Positions 25,596-34,412 of a DNA stretch of 64,000 nucleotides are shown here, in pieces. The stretch is from an uncultured Corynebacterium sp. (GTDB lineage: Bacteria; Actinomycetota; Actinomycetes; Mycobacteriales; Mycobacteriaceae): contig NZ_CAMIGN010000002.1 of assembly GCF_946221935.1 (NCBI RefSeq), positions 62,001 to 126,000 on the forward strand, written 5' to 3'. Each line of letters opens with the position of its first letter. Position 1 is the stretch's first letter. Position numbers and translations under genes: made by a program. The notes below the pieces were generated by a model, which saw nothing but the letters and a program-made list of their open reading frames with translations, was not told the DNA's origin and ran no database searches.

Positions 25596-27324
25596 TCTGC
25601 CCCTGGATTGTGCGCCATAGCCACAAGCACATTCCCCACATCATGAGCATCCAGTAGAAAGTCATGCCCACGTACAGCGGTGCGCGATCCTGCACAGGGT
25701 TGTGCGGAAGTGTCGGACTTTGTACCCGGAAAAGCTCGTAGTTATCGGAGCTTAAGACTCGGCGGATTCCCTTCGAGTTCAGCACCTGCATAGCTTTAGC
25801 CATCGCTTCCCCATCGTTGACGGAGTACCAGTCCACCAGCACCCAGCTCACGCCGTTGCGTTTCAGGGTGTTCTTGCCGCTCATAAGGTCAGACAGGATC
25901 GCCATGCTGGCCGGGTTGCCGTCGACCACGTGACCATCGACGATCAAAAACCCCGGATCCATCGGCGAGCCCGGCAAGAGCTTCAGCCCAGGAGCCACGT
26001 GTGGTCGGTTGTTTCGGGTGCGGTAATTGCCGGGCGGTAGCAGCACAATCTTTCCCTTGGGCGCGCCAGAGATGATGTTGGACATTTGATTCCAAGTATC
26101 GGAAAGCTCCACACGCTTCAGCGGGGCCATGTCGGCAGGAAAGGCCGGAACCGTCAGGACACACGCAGCCGCCAGTCCCACGGCCGCCGCCTGAGGCGCC
26201 CACTTCGGTGGAGCTGTGGACTTAGGAGAATTTTCCCGTGCACGGCGCGGATCCAGCCGTTCCACGGCGACGGCCAGGAGAAGCACAAAACCGGGGATGG
26301 CCAGGCAAACGAACTTGGTTGTATCGCGGAACATGCCCGCACCGGGCACATGGCTAATGGCAAAGCCCATAACATCCACGCCCCAAGGAGTGGCCAGCAG
26401 AGGGGGCGTCACTAAGGCAAGAACCGTCAGTACCGCGGCGGCTCGGTAGACGCGCCACAGCTCTTTAAAGCCGAGCAGCAACACTACGCACAACAGCATG
26501 CCGATGACCACGGACATCAAGGTGCGAGAAGGTGGGGAAGCCTCAGCATTCCACACACCGGAAAGTCCCATGGTGGAGGCGAGGGGGCCTAGAAACGATT
26601 CGCCACGGGCGGAGAACAGAGAAGCCGACAGTGCATCGGAGCGGGTTTGCGAAGGATTGGAGATCCACAGCGCCGGCAGCATCCACGGAAGGGAAGCGAC
26701 AGCGCTCGCCGCCAAACTGCGCAGGCGTTCCCCGCGTGAAGGAGCAAAAACCAGCGCCGTGATCAGTGCCAAGATCAGGCCAGTGGGGACAAAACCGCAA
26801 AGGCAGATCGCGACATAAAGCAGTCCGTGGCGGCGAGCCGCGGATAGATAAGCGATGGCGGGCAGCAACATTCCCGCAGTGGCGACAGTCCATTGCCCTT
26901 GCAGAAAACGCTCGATAACAAAGGGGTTCCACACGACGAAAAGTGCCGCCAATAGCTGTGCTGATAGCCGTCCCTCTGCCATCCCCCGCACCATCTTGGC
27001 CGCAAAGAAACACCCCATCAAACTTGAGACAATGACAAGCGCGCTGGCGATGAAGGACACCGGGATAGTCGGGGAAAACAGGGCGAGGATCGCATCCTGC
27101 GGTAGGGCACGCGGAGCGCCCTCATTAATCCCCAGGTTGTTGGAGTTATCCGGCAGCGAGTGGGGAACAAACATGTCCCGCAGTAGATAAGCCTTGGTGG
27201 GGTCGGGGCGCAGCCCCAACCAAAACGGCCACAGAGTAACTACGGAAACTACAAAAGACCACCCCAGCACGATCAGGCTATCGCGCTTGGCGGTGGTCTT
27301 AAGCGACTGCGAATTCACAGTCAA
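25546..27324 (-). CDS. GT-C-like polytopic membrane protein (Rv0226c-like)
   Basis: 592 residues with about 12 hydrophobic segments and a large extracytoplasmic region after residue 400. The first loop contains LLRDMFVP and an acidic stretch typical of GT-C lipid-linked sugar transferases, and VWNPFVIERFLQGQWTV also occurs in that group. A final helix near YVGMTFYWMLMMWGMCLWLW closes the protein. Its place between Rv0225- and Rv0227c-like genes matches Rv0226c. The start is weak: TTG 27324 or GTG 27318, without a ribosome site, 22 bases after the DUF3068 stop, so coupling is likely. A role in envelope glycan assembly is inferred. Confidence 0.78.
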   Translation of the reverse strand: MTVNSQSLKTTAKRDSLIVLGWSFVVSVVTLWPFWLGLRPDPTKAYLLRDMFVPHSLPDNSNNLGINEGAPRALPQDAILALFSPTIPVSFIASALVIVSSLMGCFFAAKMVRGMAEGRLSAQLLAALFVVWNPFVIERFLQGQWTVATAGMLLPAIAYLSAARRHGLLYVAICLCGFVPTGLILALITALVFAPSRGERLRSLAASAVASLPWMLPALWISNPSQTRSDALSASLFSARGESFLGPLASTMGLSGVWNAEASPPSRTLMSVVIGMLLCVVLLLGFKELWRVYRAAAVLTVLALVTPPLLATPWGVDVMGFAISHVPGAGMFRDTTKFVCLAIPGFVLLLAVAVERLDPRRARENSPKSTAPPKWAPQAAAVGLAAACVLTVPAFPADMAPLKRVELSDTWNQMSNIISGAPKGKIVLLPPGNYRTRNNRPHVAPGLKLLPGSPMDPGFLIVDGHVVDGNPASMAILSDLMSGKNTLKRNGVSWVLVDWYSVNDGEAMAKAMQVLNSKGIRRVLSSDNYELFRVQSPTLPHNPVQDRAPLYVGMTFYWMLMMWGMCLWLWRTIQGQTSARPPRAAVSPMKLR

Positions 27325-27346
27325 TAGTCTAGTAGTTCAGCGGGGA

Positions 27347-28615
27347 TTATTTGCCTGCCAGGCGGGCTGAACGGTGAGCAATCCAGCCGATAACCAGAAG
27401 GATCAGGCCGACTGCGCCTAGAATCCACGGCAGGATGGTGCCCATGAGCTTCATCTTCTTGATGCCGTCGCTGGCCTTGCTCATCTGCTGCTTGCGAGAC
27501 TCATCGTCCCACGCGCCGGGGAAGTACACGGCGGTGCGGGTCGGATTCTTGATCTCTTCTTCCTTGTTTTCGTAGATGCGCTGAGCGTCCTCGTCGTCCT
27601 GTGCGTAGTACTGGAAGACTTCCTCGGAGCCGTTGACGATCACGCCGGTATCCGGCTGCACGCGCAGCACGCGGTGGACGGTGTAGTAGCGGGACATTTC
27701 GACCTCAGGGCCGAGGTCTTCCTTTTTGTCGGCGCCTTCTTCGTCTTTCTTGTCGGCGTCCTTCTTGTCGTCCTTGTTTTCGGCGGACTTGTTCTTAATC
27801 TCGTCCTCGCTCAGGCCCCACACCTTCGCCGGGAACTTTAGGCGCAGCGCAGCCAGGGTGCCCTCGTCGCCCTTGGACAGCTCACCATCGGCCTCCAGGC
27901 GCTCACGCAGAGCCGGGTACAGCTCGGTTGGGGGAACGGTCTGCTCGAAGCGGTAGACCTTCTCGCCATCCTGCTCCTCCTCGCCGACGTAGTCGATCGG
28001 CTGGGTCTTTAGGATCTGCATGTCGAAGTAGTCGTAGGACTTACGGTCAGTGCCCATCGGGAACTGGTAGGTGATACCGGGGCGGGTAAACGGCGCCACG
28101 GAGGTCTCAACCTCTTCGTCCTCGCCCTTCTTCGCCGCTGCATCCAGCGCTGGTGCGTTCAGTTCCACGGAGGAAGTCGGGTCTGGCACAGGCATCTGGG
28201 TCTTGCGATCCAGGGTGACGTGGTCGATGGAGGCGCTAATCAGGTTCTTCGGCTCCTTCCTGTCCGTACGGAACAAAGTCTGGCCGGCCTCGAAAGTCAC
28301 GACCTTATCGTCCGAGGGCTCCTGTGCGGTCGTAAAACGCTGGGACTGCATCTCGAGCCCCTTGTTGATAAAGCACTTGACCTGCGGATTGTCGCCCTTG
28401 CACTCGGGCTTGTCCTTGTTGTCGCCGACCGGCTTGCCGGAAGCTAGTGCGCCGGAATCTAGCAGATTACCTTCGGTCTTTGGGGTGCCAGTGGTGGACA
28501 CGAGGTCCAGTGGCAGCACCTTGCCCTTCGGGACGACATAAGTGGGCAGTGCAATGGCAAAGACCAGCAATGCCACGCCGAGCACGATCGCTACGGAGGA
28601 GAGGATTCTCTTCAT
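27347..28615 (-). CDS. DUF3068 / PorA-family membrane protein (Rv0227c-like)
   Basis: 422 residues. An N-terminal helix (SVAIVLGVALLVFAIALPTYV) and a C-terminal helix (ILPWILGAVGLILLVIGW) enclose a large soluble domain rich in Lys/Asp/Glu. That domain includes an extremely charged stretch of roughly 25 residues (KNKSAENKDDKKDADKKDEE and onward). DUF3068 proteins are found only in mycolate actinobacteria and are labelled PorA family in some databases, though pore activity is not evident here. ATG 28615 follows AGGAAAA. Downstream is the GT-C gene. The most likely place of action is the cell envelope; its role is unknown. Confidence 0.8.
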   Translation of the reverse strand: MKRILSSVAIVLGVALLVFAIALPTYVVPKGKVLPLDLVSTTGTPKTEGNLLDSGALASGKPVGDNKDKPECKGDNPQVKCFINKGLEMQSQRFTTAQEPSDDKVVTFEAGQTLFRTDRKEPKNLISASIDHVTLDRKTQMPVPDPTSSVELNAPALDAAAKKGEDEEVETSVAPFTRPGITYQFPMGTDRKSYDYFDMQILKTQPIDYVGEEEQDGEKVYRFEQTVPPTELYPALRERLEADGELSKGDEGTLAALRLKFPAKVWGLSEDEIKNKSAENKDDKKDADKKDEEGADKKEDLGPEVEMSRYYTVHRVLRVQPDTGVIVNGSEEVFQYYAQDDEDAQRIYENKEEEIKNPTRTAVYFPGAWDDESRKQQMSKASDGIKKMKLMGTILPWILGAVGLILLVIGWIAHRSARLAGK

Positions 28616-28827
28616 AGGATGGTTTTTCCTGACTCTATTTGTCTGCTTTTATCCGGACCACTGGCCGGGGGAACAAGATTCTGATGTGACTGTAGTTAGC
28701 CTGTGAAGCTTCCAATACTTTAGCCAATCAAAACTAGATACTTCGTAGATTCAAAATATTTTTCCAAAAAAGTCTGGTTTGCAGCTTCCGCCTGCAGTTT
28801 TGCTCTATCCAGTCCACCTGGTCGGTT

Positions 28828-30114
28828 ATGCTGATCCCGATGAGCCCGAAGAAAGTATCCGCCCGGCCCGCGCCCTTCCTCCCTGCGTTGGAAGGTCTGC
28901 GCGCGATTGCCTGCTCCGGCATCATCATCACCCACGTCGCGTTCCAGACGGGCGCGGATACCGGCAACCTCCTTAACCGCATGATGGCGCGCACGGATTT
29001 CTTCGTCCCAGTGTTCTTCGCCCTCTCCGGTTTCCTACTGTGGCGCCGTCACCGGGCGGATTTCTCATTGTCGACCTCGCACGACAATCTGATGACTCTC
29101 GCGGGCTACTACGTCAAGCGTCTCGGGCGCATCTTCCCCGCCTATCTGGTTACCGTCGCCATAGTTCTGCTGTTCTTCCCGGTAGCGGGTGCACCAACGG
29201 TATGGCAGATGCTATCCAACATCACCATGACGCAAATCTACGTCGACGGTGGTCTCATCGGTGGGCTGACTCACCTATGGAGCCTGTGCGTAGAAATGGC
29301 CTTTTACCTCGTTCTCCCGTTAATCGGTGTGGCGTGGGGGCGTCAAGAACGAAAATGGCGTATCGCGTGGATCGTCGGGGTGGCGGCGGCAAGCTTTGGC
29401 TGGGCTTTTATCCCCGCATTCGCCGACGTGCCGGGGCCGGGCGGGCTTAATCCGCACATCATGCCACCTGCATTTATTGCGTGGTTCGGGGTGGGATTGC
29501 TCGGTGCAGAGCTGGAGTCGATCGTGCAGGATCGCGCCTACGCACTGACGGGTAAGCAAGGTGCCGAGGGTATTGACGCCCGTTACCAGTTGCCAACGGT
29601 TCGAGCTATCGCGAAGGTTCGCTGGGTGTTTTGGCTCCTGGCTGTGGGGGCGCTGGCGGTCGCAGCTTCGGACGGGCCGGAAGGGCTTACACACGCGGCG
29701 CCGGCGGAGTTCGCCCGCCGGACGCTGTATGGGTTGGTGTTTGCGGCCTCGCTGATCGTGCCCTATACGTTGGCGCCAAGATCCAAGTTCCTGGAGTCCG
29801 CGCTGATGCAGGCACTGGGGCGTTGGTCTTATGCGATCTTCCTGTGGCACATGTCGCTGCTTTCTATTGTGTTCCCACTGTTGGGTGTGAACCTTTTCAG
29901 TGGGCACACGGCGCTCGTTCTGGTGGCGACGTTCGTGTTGAGCGTGCCGGTGGCCGCGCTGAGCTACTCCGTGGTGGAGGAGCCTGCGCGCCGGGCGATT
30001 AACTCTTGGTGGCGTTCGGTGCGCGCAGACCGGAAAGACCGGGCGAGTACCGAGCCGACTACGACCAGCAACACGATGGCCAGTGCGCCGTTAACAACGA
30101 ACCCACCTGCGTAG
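28828..30114 (+). CDS. tmaT: TmaT-like acyltransferase (trehalose mycolate acetylation)
   Basis: 428 residues, acyltransferase-3 family with about ten helices. The catalytic His region ALEGLRAIACSGIIITHVAF and the R-rich loop GYYVKRLGRIFPAYLV are intact. It would move acetyl groups across the membrane onto trehalose monomycolate, a modification reported in C. glutamicum to assist MmpL export. Its place among Rv0227c-, AftD- and LpqI-like genes equals Rv0228, the mycobacterial TmaT relative. The C-terminal 50 residues are hydrophilic, Thr/Ala-rich and overlap the aftD 3-prime end by 151 bases. ATG 28828 is used; ATG 28840 is possible. Confidence 0.83.
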   Translation: MLIPMSPKKVSARPAPFLPALEGLRAIACSGIIITHVAFQTGADTGNLLNRMMARTDFFVPVFFALSGFLLWRRHRADFSLSTSHDNLMTLAGYYVKRLGRIFPAYLVTVAIVLLFFPVAGAPTVWQMLSNITMTQIYVDGGLIGGLTHLWSLCVEMAFYLVLPLIGVAWGRQERKWRIAWIVGVAAASFGWAFIPAFADVPGPGGLNPHIMPPAFIAWFGVGLLGAELESIVQDRAYALTGKQGAEGIDARYQLPTVRAIAKVRWVFWLLAVGALAVAASDGPEGLTHAAPAEFARRTLYGLVFAASLIVPYTLAPRSKFLESALMQALGRWSYAIFLWHMSLLSIVFPLLGVNLFSGHTALVLVATFVLSVPVAALSYSVVEEPARRAINSWWRSVRADRKDRASTEPTTTSNTMASAPLTTNPPA

Positions 30115-33100
30115 TAGTTTCCGCTGCCCCAGTTGCCGCGCACACACAGCAGCAAGGCGAGGAATGCCGCTGCGCCAGCGACAACCTTGGCCGCGCGGAT
30201 AGCCCGGCGCACTCGTGGAGAAAGCTGCGCAGGCTCCTCGTTTGCCACCAGTTCCGGGCGCGGCAGTCCGCGTGTCCGTCGTGCGACGAAAATGCATAGC
30301 CCCACCAATACCAACGCTGCCACTAGCCCGATAGCCAGCCAGGTGCGATATAGTCCCGTGCCTTCGAAGTGGATCTTTACCAGCCCGGAGGCGCCCTCCG
30401 GGACGATCCACCCCTGCTGCCAACCGTTGACGGTGATAGGTGTCAGCTGAATACTTTCGCCTCCATTCTCCAGGGTGGCGATCCGTCCGGGGTTTGCTTG
30501 CGAGGGGCTGAATAGTACGCGCTTCTTGTCCGCAGGTTCCAAGCGAGTGCCTTGCCGTAGGGGCTGGGCCGCCGGTGTTTCCCGCACTGCTGCGGCGAAC
30601 AGCGGCTCGGCAACTGTCAGCGCCGACCAGCGTGCGGTGGTGGAGAGGATGTGCTTGCCCGCTGTGAGGTTGAGCGTGTCCCCGCAGAAGTAGTCTTGCC
30701 CGTCGATCGTTACCGGCACACCTTGCTTTCCGTCAGCTGTGCATTCGGAGGAGTGGACAACAACCGGCAGTTCGCCGGTACCGTTGCCAACGGATTCAGG
30801 AATCTCAAAGCCACGCAGCATCACGGATTCATTGATCTCTTGGCCAAAAACCCACCGGTTTAGCGTCGACTTTTCACCGTCTTCCCCTGCCGCAGGCACA
30901 GCGGGCACAGTGGGCACTCGCCGCGGGGTCACGTCCTCATCGCCGTCGGCCAGTACCTTTGCCTCGGCGATGCCGAAGTCACCGAAGGCGCCCACAATCG
31001 TTACGCGGATCGAATCTGCGCGTCCCGCGGGCACCTTGACCTTGTTTGTTTCGCCGGGCTTGAGGGTAGCGCTGGTGCCCGAAACCGTCTTGCCCTGCAG
31101 ATATGTTGTCACCTGCACGCGTGCGGGCCGACCCTGAATGTCCAGGTGCAACCCAAGCTTGTTGTGTGCGTCGCCCACCCGGAACTCGATGTACTGTCCG
31201 GCAACGTTGCCGACCGTCGGCCGCCATGCAGTGCGCTGTGAGCCATCCACTGCGGAGGTTGCCGACGAATACGTTTCCGCACCGCCGAAGCCCGTTGGGT
31301 CTGCCGCGGTTGATGAAACACGCACCTCGCCCTGGGCTTCCACATGCGTCATTTCTTCCGGAGACAGCGGACGCCCATCGGCATCGCGTACTGGGTAATC
31401 CCGCACCGGATTGAGTACTTGGCTGGGATCGTCGAGGCTGCGGATCTCACTGTCGGCGCCCACCACGTTGCCGTAGTTATGTTCACGCAGCGCAGGCGTG
31501 TCCGTTACCGTCTGTGCCGGCACCCCTAGGTTTTTTCCTTGGGACGCCCCCACGCGCGTCCGCGGTACGCCCTGTCGGCCTAGGGCAGCGTCCGCTGCCG
31601 CCAGGCGGGGAAGGGCCTCGGGGCTGGCATGGGCGACGTCGATACGTTCGGCGTCGATAATCCGCAGATCACCCGCGGTGCCGTCGGTGCCATCTGCAAC
31701 ACCGCCGTCGACGCGATAGATGCGCACCTGGTCGTCGCCGAAGGAGGCGACTTCCTCAAATCCGCTCGATCGGTCGAGGGTGCGCTGAACCCGCTTGGCG
31801 CCCGGCGTATCGGCAGCGGTGGTGAGGTCGTAGCGCAGCAGCAGATAGCCCACGCCTTGTTGCCACAAAGTAGGGGCGAGGGTGGGGATGGCTGTGCCGG
31901 ACTCGAGTTCGCGCTGCAGTCCGTCCAATCCACGGATGGCCTCGGGCTGTACTAGTGGAACGGAATCGCGCACGACCCACGGCACGTCCAGTAGTGGCTG
32001 AGCGGGTTCGTCGCGGGTGTTTCCCCAGGTCTGTCGACCAAATCGAGCCTCGGGGAGGATCATGGTGCGGGCAGGGGTATGAGAATCCCCGGCTTCCTTC
32101 TTGACCTCGGAGTTCAACCAGTCGGCGGCTTGGGTCCAATAGTCAGGAATCTGGCGGTACGCATCAGCGGCAGCGATGCGCCCACTCCATCCCGTGGCGG
32201 TGACCACGGCGATCAATAGGCTTACGGCGATGGCGCGGGGAACCTCCGGGTGTTTTTCCGGGTTGCGCCACCGTACCCAGCGCTCGCGGCTAAGTCCCGG
32301 CCAGGGGAGGCGTGCAAGGCCGTGGGCGATACCGACCACCAGTGCGAGTCGCACTAGTGGATCGAATTTGTGCAGGTTGCGCAGCGGGGCGCCCGCACCA
32401 TCGAGAAATATGCGACCCCACACGGAGAGCGGAGAGATCGGGGCGGTGGCGAACACCATTGCACCGATTCCCACAAGCAGAATCGCCAGCCAGCGACGGG
32501 CGAAGGGAAGGTTCGGGCGGGTAAGCCCCCACAGACCCAGAAAGGCGACCAATAGGGTTCCGGCGATGAAGACCGGTTCGCCGACCAGCGCGTAGCCGCC
32601 CTGACGCTCGGCGGAGAGGAAAGGGGTCCAGCTGGTGGTGCCACGCAGAATCTCGGCGAGGTTCATCCAATTGGTCGTCAGCGAGGCTGACTCGATGTAA
32701 TCCGTGAACGGCGGCGAGTATTTCCCCAGCAGCAGGAGTGGACCGATCCACCAGAATGTGGCGAGCAACCCGGCGGGAACCCACCACAGTGCGAAGTAGA
32801 GACCCACTCGTGGACGGCGTAGGCACATGCCGAGCCAGAAAATCACTGCGGGCAGGATGGCCACAACTGTAGCGACGGCATTCACTGCGCCGAGGAAGAG
32901 TACGGCCAGCGCGCTGAGAAGGGCGTATTTTGCGAGATAGACGCGTGAGCGCCGGTCGGGCCAACCTCGTCCACTTCGCGCTATGAGGGCGGCGCTCGCT
33001 ACCGGCAACAACACCCAGGGCACAAGCGCGCACACCCACGCCTCGGAGCTAATAGCCCCCAACGTGGTGAGAATGCGTGGAGATAGTGCAAAGAGGATGC

Positions 33101-33476
33101 CGGCGATCACCCGCGAGCTGCGGCTACCGATCTGGAGCCGTTGCAGCAGCAGGACAGTGCCAGCGAAAGCGAGCGTAAGTAGCAGCCCCCACCACAAGCG
33201 TTGCGTTATCCAATCGGGCAAGAAGGAAAAGACTGCGAAGAATAGGCCGTGGGGGAACAGGTATCCGTAGGCCTGGTTCTGCAATTGCCCCAGGGGGAAA
33301 GTATCCGTCCAGGGGTACAGCGCTTGGCGTAGAAAGCCCCAAGGATCGGCCGTTAGATCCAGTTTTGTATCGGCGGAGGTCAGCCCGGGGGACTGTAGGA
33401 ACGCGAAAAGAAACCACGCAAGGGCACTAAGAGCCCATGCGCGGCGAGAAAGGGGACGGTGCGCCGAAGTTGGCAC
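29964..33476 (-). CDS. aftD: Arabinofuranosyltransferase AftD
   Basis: 1170 residues. The first 430 or so form a GT-C membrane domain with about ten helices; the early acidic segment KLDLTADPWGFLRQALYPW carries the expected catalytic Asp. A long extracytoplasmic part follows, with at least one F5/8-type (discoidin-like) carbohydrate-binding region around GQYIEFRVGDAHNKLG. The terminal helix is VVNGALAIVLLVVVGSVLA. AftD transfers arabinose from decaprenyl-phosphoarabinose to build arabinogalactan and lipoarabinomannan. GTG 33476 starts MPTSAHRPLSRRAW. It follows the DUF2613 gene by 14 bases, as Rv0236c follows Rv0236A. It is shorter than the mycobacterial protein of about 1400 residues. Confidence 0.88.
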   Translation of the reverse strand: MPTSAHRPLSRRAWALSALAWFLFAFLQSPGLTSADTKLDLTADPWGFLRQALYPWTDTFPLGQLQNQAYGYLFPHGLFFAVFSFLPDWITQRLWWGLLLTLAFAGTVLLLQRLQIGSRSSRVIAGILFALSPRILTTLGAISSEAWVCALVPWVLLPVASAALIARSGRGWPDRRSRVYLAKYALLSALAVLFLGAVNAVATVVAILPAVIFWLGMCLRRPRVGLYFALWWVPAGLLATFWWIGPLLLLGKYSPPFTDYIESASLTTNWMNLAEILRGTTSWTPFLSAERQGGYALVGEPVFIAGTLLVAFLGLWGLTRPNLPFARRWLAILLVGIGAMVFATAPISPLSVWGRIFLDGAGAPLRNLHKFDPLVRLALVVGIAHGLARLPWPGLSRERWVRWRNPEKHPEVPRAIAVSLLIAVVTATGWSGRIAAADAYRQIPDYWTQAADWLNSEVKKEAGDSHTPARTMILPEARFGRQTWGNTRDEPAQPLLDVPWVVRDSVPLVQPEAIRGLDGLQRELESGTAIPTLAPTLWQQGVGYLLLRYDLTTAADTPGAKRVQRTLDRSSGFEEVASFGDDQVRIYRVDGGVADGTDGTAGDLRIIDAERIDVAHASPEALPRLAAADAALGRQGVPRTRVGASQGKNLGVPAQTVTDTPALREHNYGNVVGADSEIRSLDDPSQVLNPVRDYPVRDADGRPLSPEEMTHVEAQGEVRVSSTAADPTGFGGAETYSSATSAVDGSQRTAWRPTVGNVAGQYIEFRVGDAHNKLGLHLDIQGRPARVQVTTYLQGKTVSGTSATLKPGETNKVKVPAGRADSIRVTIVGAFGDFGIAEAKVLADGDEDVTPRRVPTVPAVPAAGEDGEKSTLNRWVFGQEINESVMLRGFEIPESVGNGTGELPVVVHSSECTADGKQGVPVTIDGQDYFCGDTLNLTAGKHILSTTARWSALTVAEPLFAAAVRETPAAQPLRQGTRLEPADKKRVLFSPSQANPGRIATLENGGESIQLTPITVNGWQQGWIVPEGASGLVKIHFEGTGLYRTWLAIGLVAALVLVGLCIFVARRTRGLPRPELVANEEPAQLSPRVRRAIRAAKVVAGAAAFLALLLCVRGNWGSGNYYAGGFVVNGALAIVLLVVVGSVLARSFRSARTERHQELIARRAGSSTTE

Positions 33477-33490
33477 GTGGGTGGTGCGCC

Positions 33491-33694
33491 TTATTCTGCG
33501 CGGCCGCCGTACTGGACTGCGCCCAGGAAGGCATTGTCCTGGTTCACGGCGATCTGCTCATCGGTGGGGAGTTCAGTGGTGTCGGCCATTGCGCCAGCAC
33601 CGAAGGTTGCGGCGCCGCCCAGAACCAGGCCTGCGACTGCGGAGGCGACCAGGGCGCCCAGGCCGCGACGGGTGGAGGCAGTTTCGTGAGCCAT
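33491..33694 (-). CDS. DUF2613 small exported protein (Rv0236A-like)
   Basis: 67 residues: a basic n-region (STRRG), a hydrophobic helix (LGALVASAVAGLVLGGAATF) and an acidic tail ending QYGGRAE. This is the DUF2613 family, always found directly upstream of aftD in mycolate actinobacteria. ATG 33694 has AGGAA upstream. Co-transcription with aftD is very likely. An accessory or stabilising role for AftD in the membrane is a reasonable guess without direct evidence. Confidence 0.85.
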   Translation of the reverse strand: MAHETASTRRGLGALVASAVAGLVLGGAATFGAGAMADTTELPTDEQIAVNQDNAFLGAVQYGGRAE

Positions 33695-33793
33695 GTGATT
33701 TCCTGTTCCTAGTGGGACTGTTGTGGTTTTAGCGTACTAGCTTCTTGTTGATCGTACCCAATGAAACACGTCACAAACATTCGTTTGCGAAAA

Positions 33794-34342
33794 CTAGTCC
33801 TCATCTTCAATGGGCGGGACAATCAAAACGGGGCGACCAGCGTTCTTAATGATGCTGTCCGACACACTGGACTGTAGGAAAGACTTCCAACCGGAGAGGG
33901 CGCGAGTGCCCGTCACGATCAGATCCACGTCCAGTTCATCAGCTGCGTCAACAATGGCGCTCCAAATAGCCGTTCCGGACTCTACCAGAAAGGGTTCGGT
34001 AACAAAACCATGGGAGTTGGCCAACTCCACGCCCTCGTTACAGGTGTTGACGGCCTCAGCGTAAGCCGGATCATCATCCTCTGGATGCTCGCCGGTCTCG
34101 TTGGACCAGTCGTGCTGCATCATGCCGCTCATGCCCGCTGCACGTGCCGCCTGGCGGTGGATAGGCTCCCAGACCGTCAGGATGTAGGCGTTCTTCGCCG
34201 ACAGGAAGCGCCCGGCGTGCTCCACAGCTCCGCGGGCCTCGGCGGAGCCGTCATAGGCGATGAGTACGGTATCGCCGCTCGCGTCAAAGGTTTTGTGCTG
34301 TGTTTGCTGCGCTTGTTCTGCCTGCTGTGCTTGTTCGGTCAT
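33794..34342 (-). CDS. Universal stress protein (UspA family)
   Basis: 182 residues, single Usp domain. It has the opening strand TVLIAYDGSAEARGAVEHA and the closing VTGTRALSGWKSFLQSSVSD followed by VLIVPP. In ATP-binding Usp proteins the last loop reads G-x2-G-x9-G-(S/T). Here the glycine before the final Ser is replaced (SSVS), so ATP binding is uncertain. The N-terminus is Gln-rich. It is probably monocistronic, lying 99 bases upstream of the DUF2613 start and divergent from nagZ. Confidence 0.88.
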   Translation of the reverse strand: MTEQAQQAEQAQQTQHKTFDASGDTVLIAYDGSAEARGAVEHAGRFLSAKNAYILTVWEPIHRQAARAAGMSGMMQHDWSNETGEHPEDDDPAYAEAVNTCNEGVELANSHGFVTEPFLVESGTAIWSAIVDAADELDVDLIVTGTRALSGWKSFLQSSVSDSIIKNAGRPVLIVPPIEDED

Positions 34343-34412
34343 GTTGCTCGCTCCTTGATATGCGCCCTTCGATTGGTGCGCTACACGTTGCGTTTGTTAC
34401 TACGTTAATACT

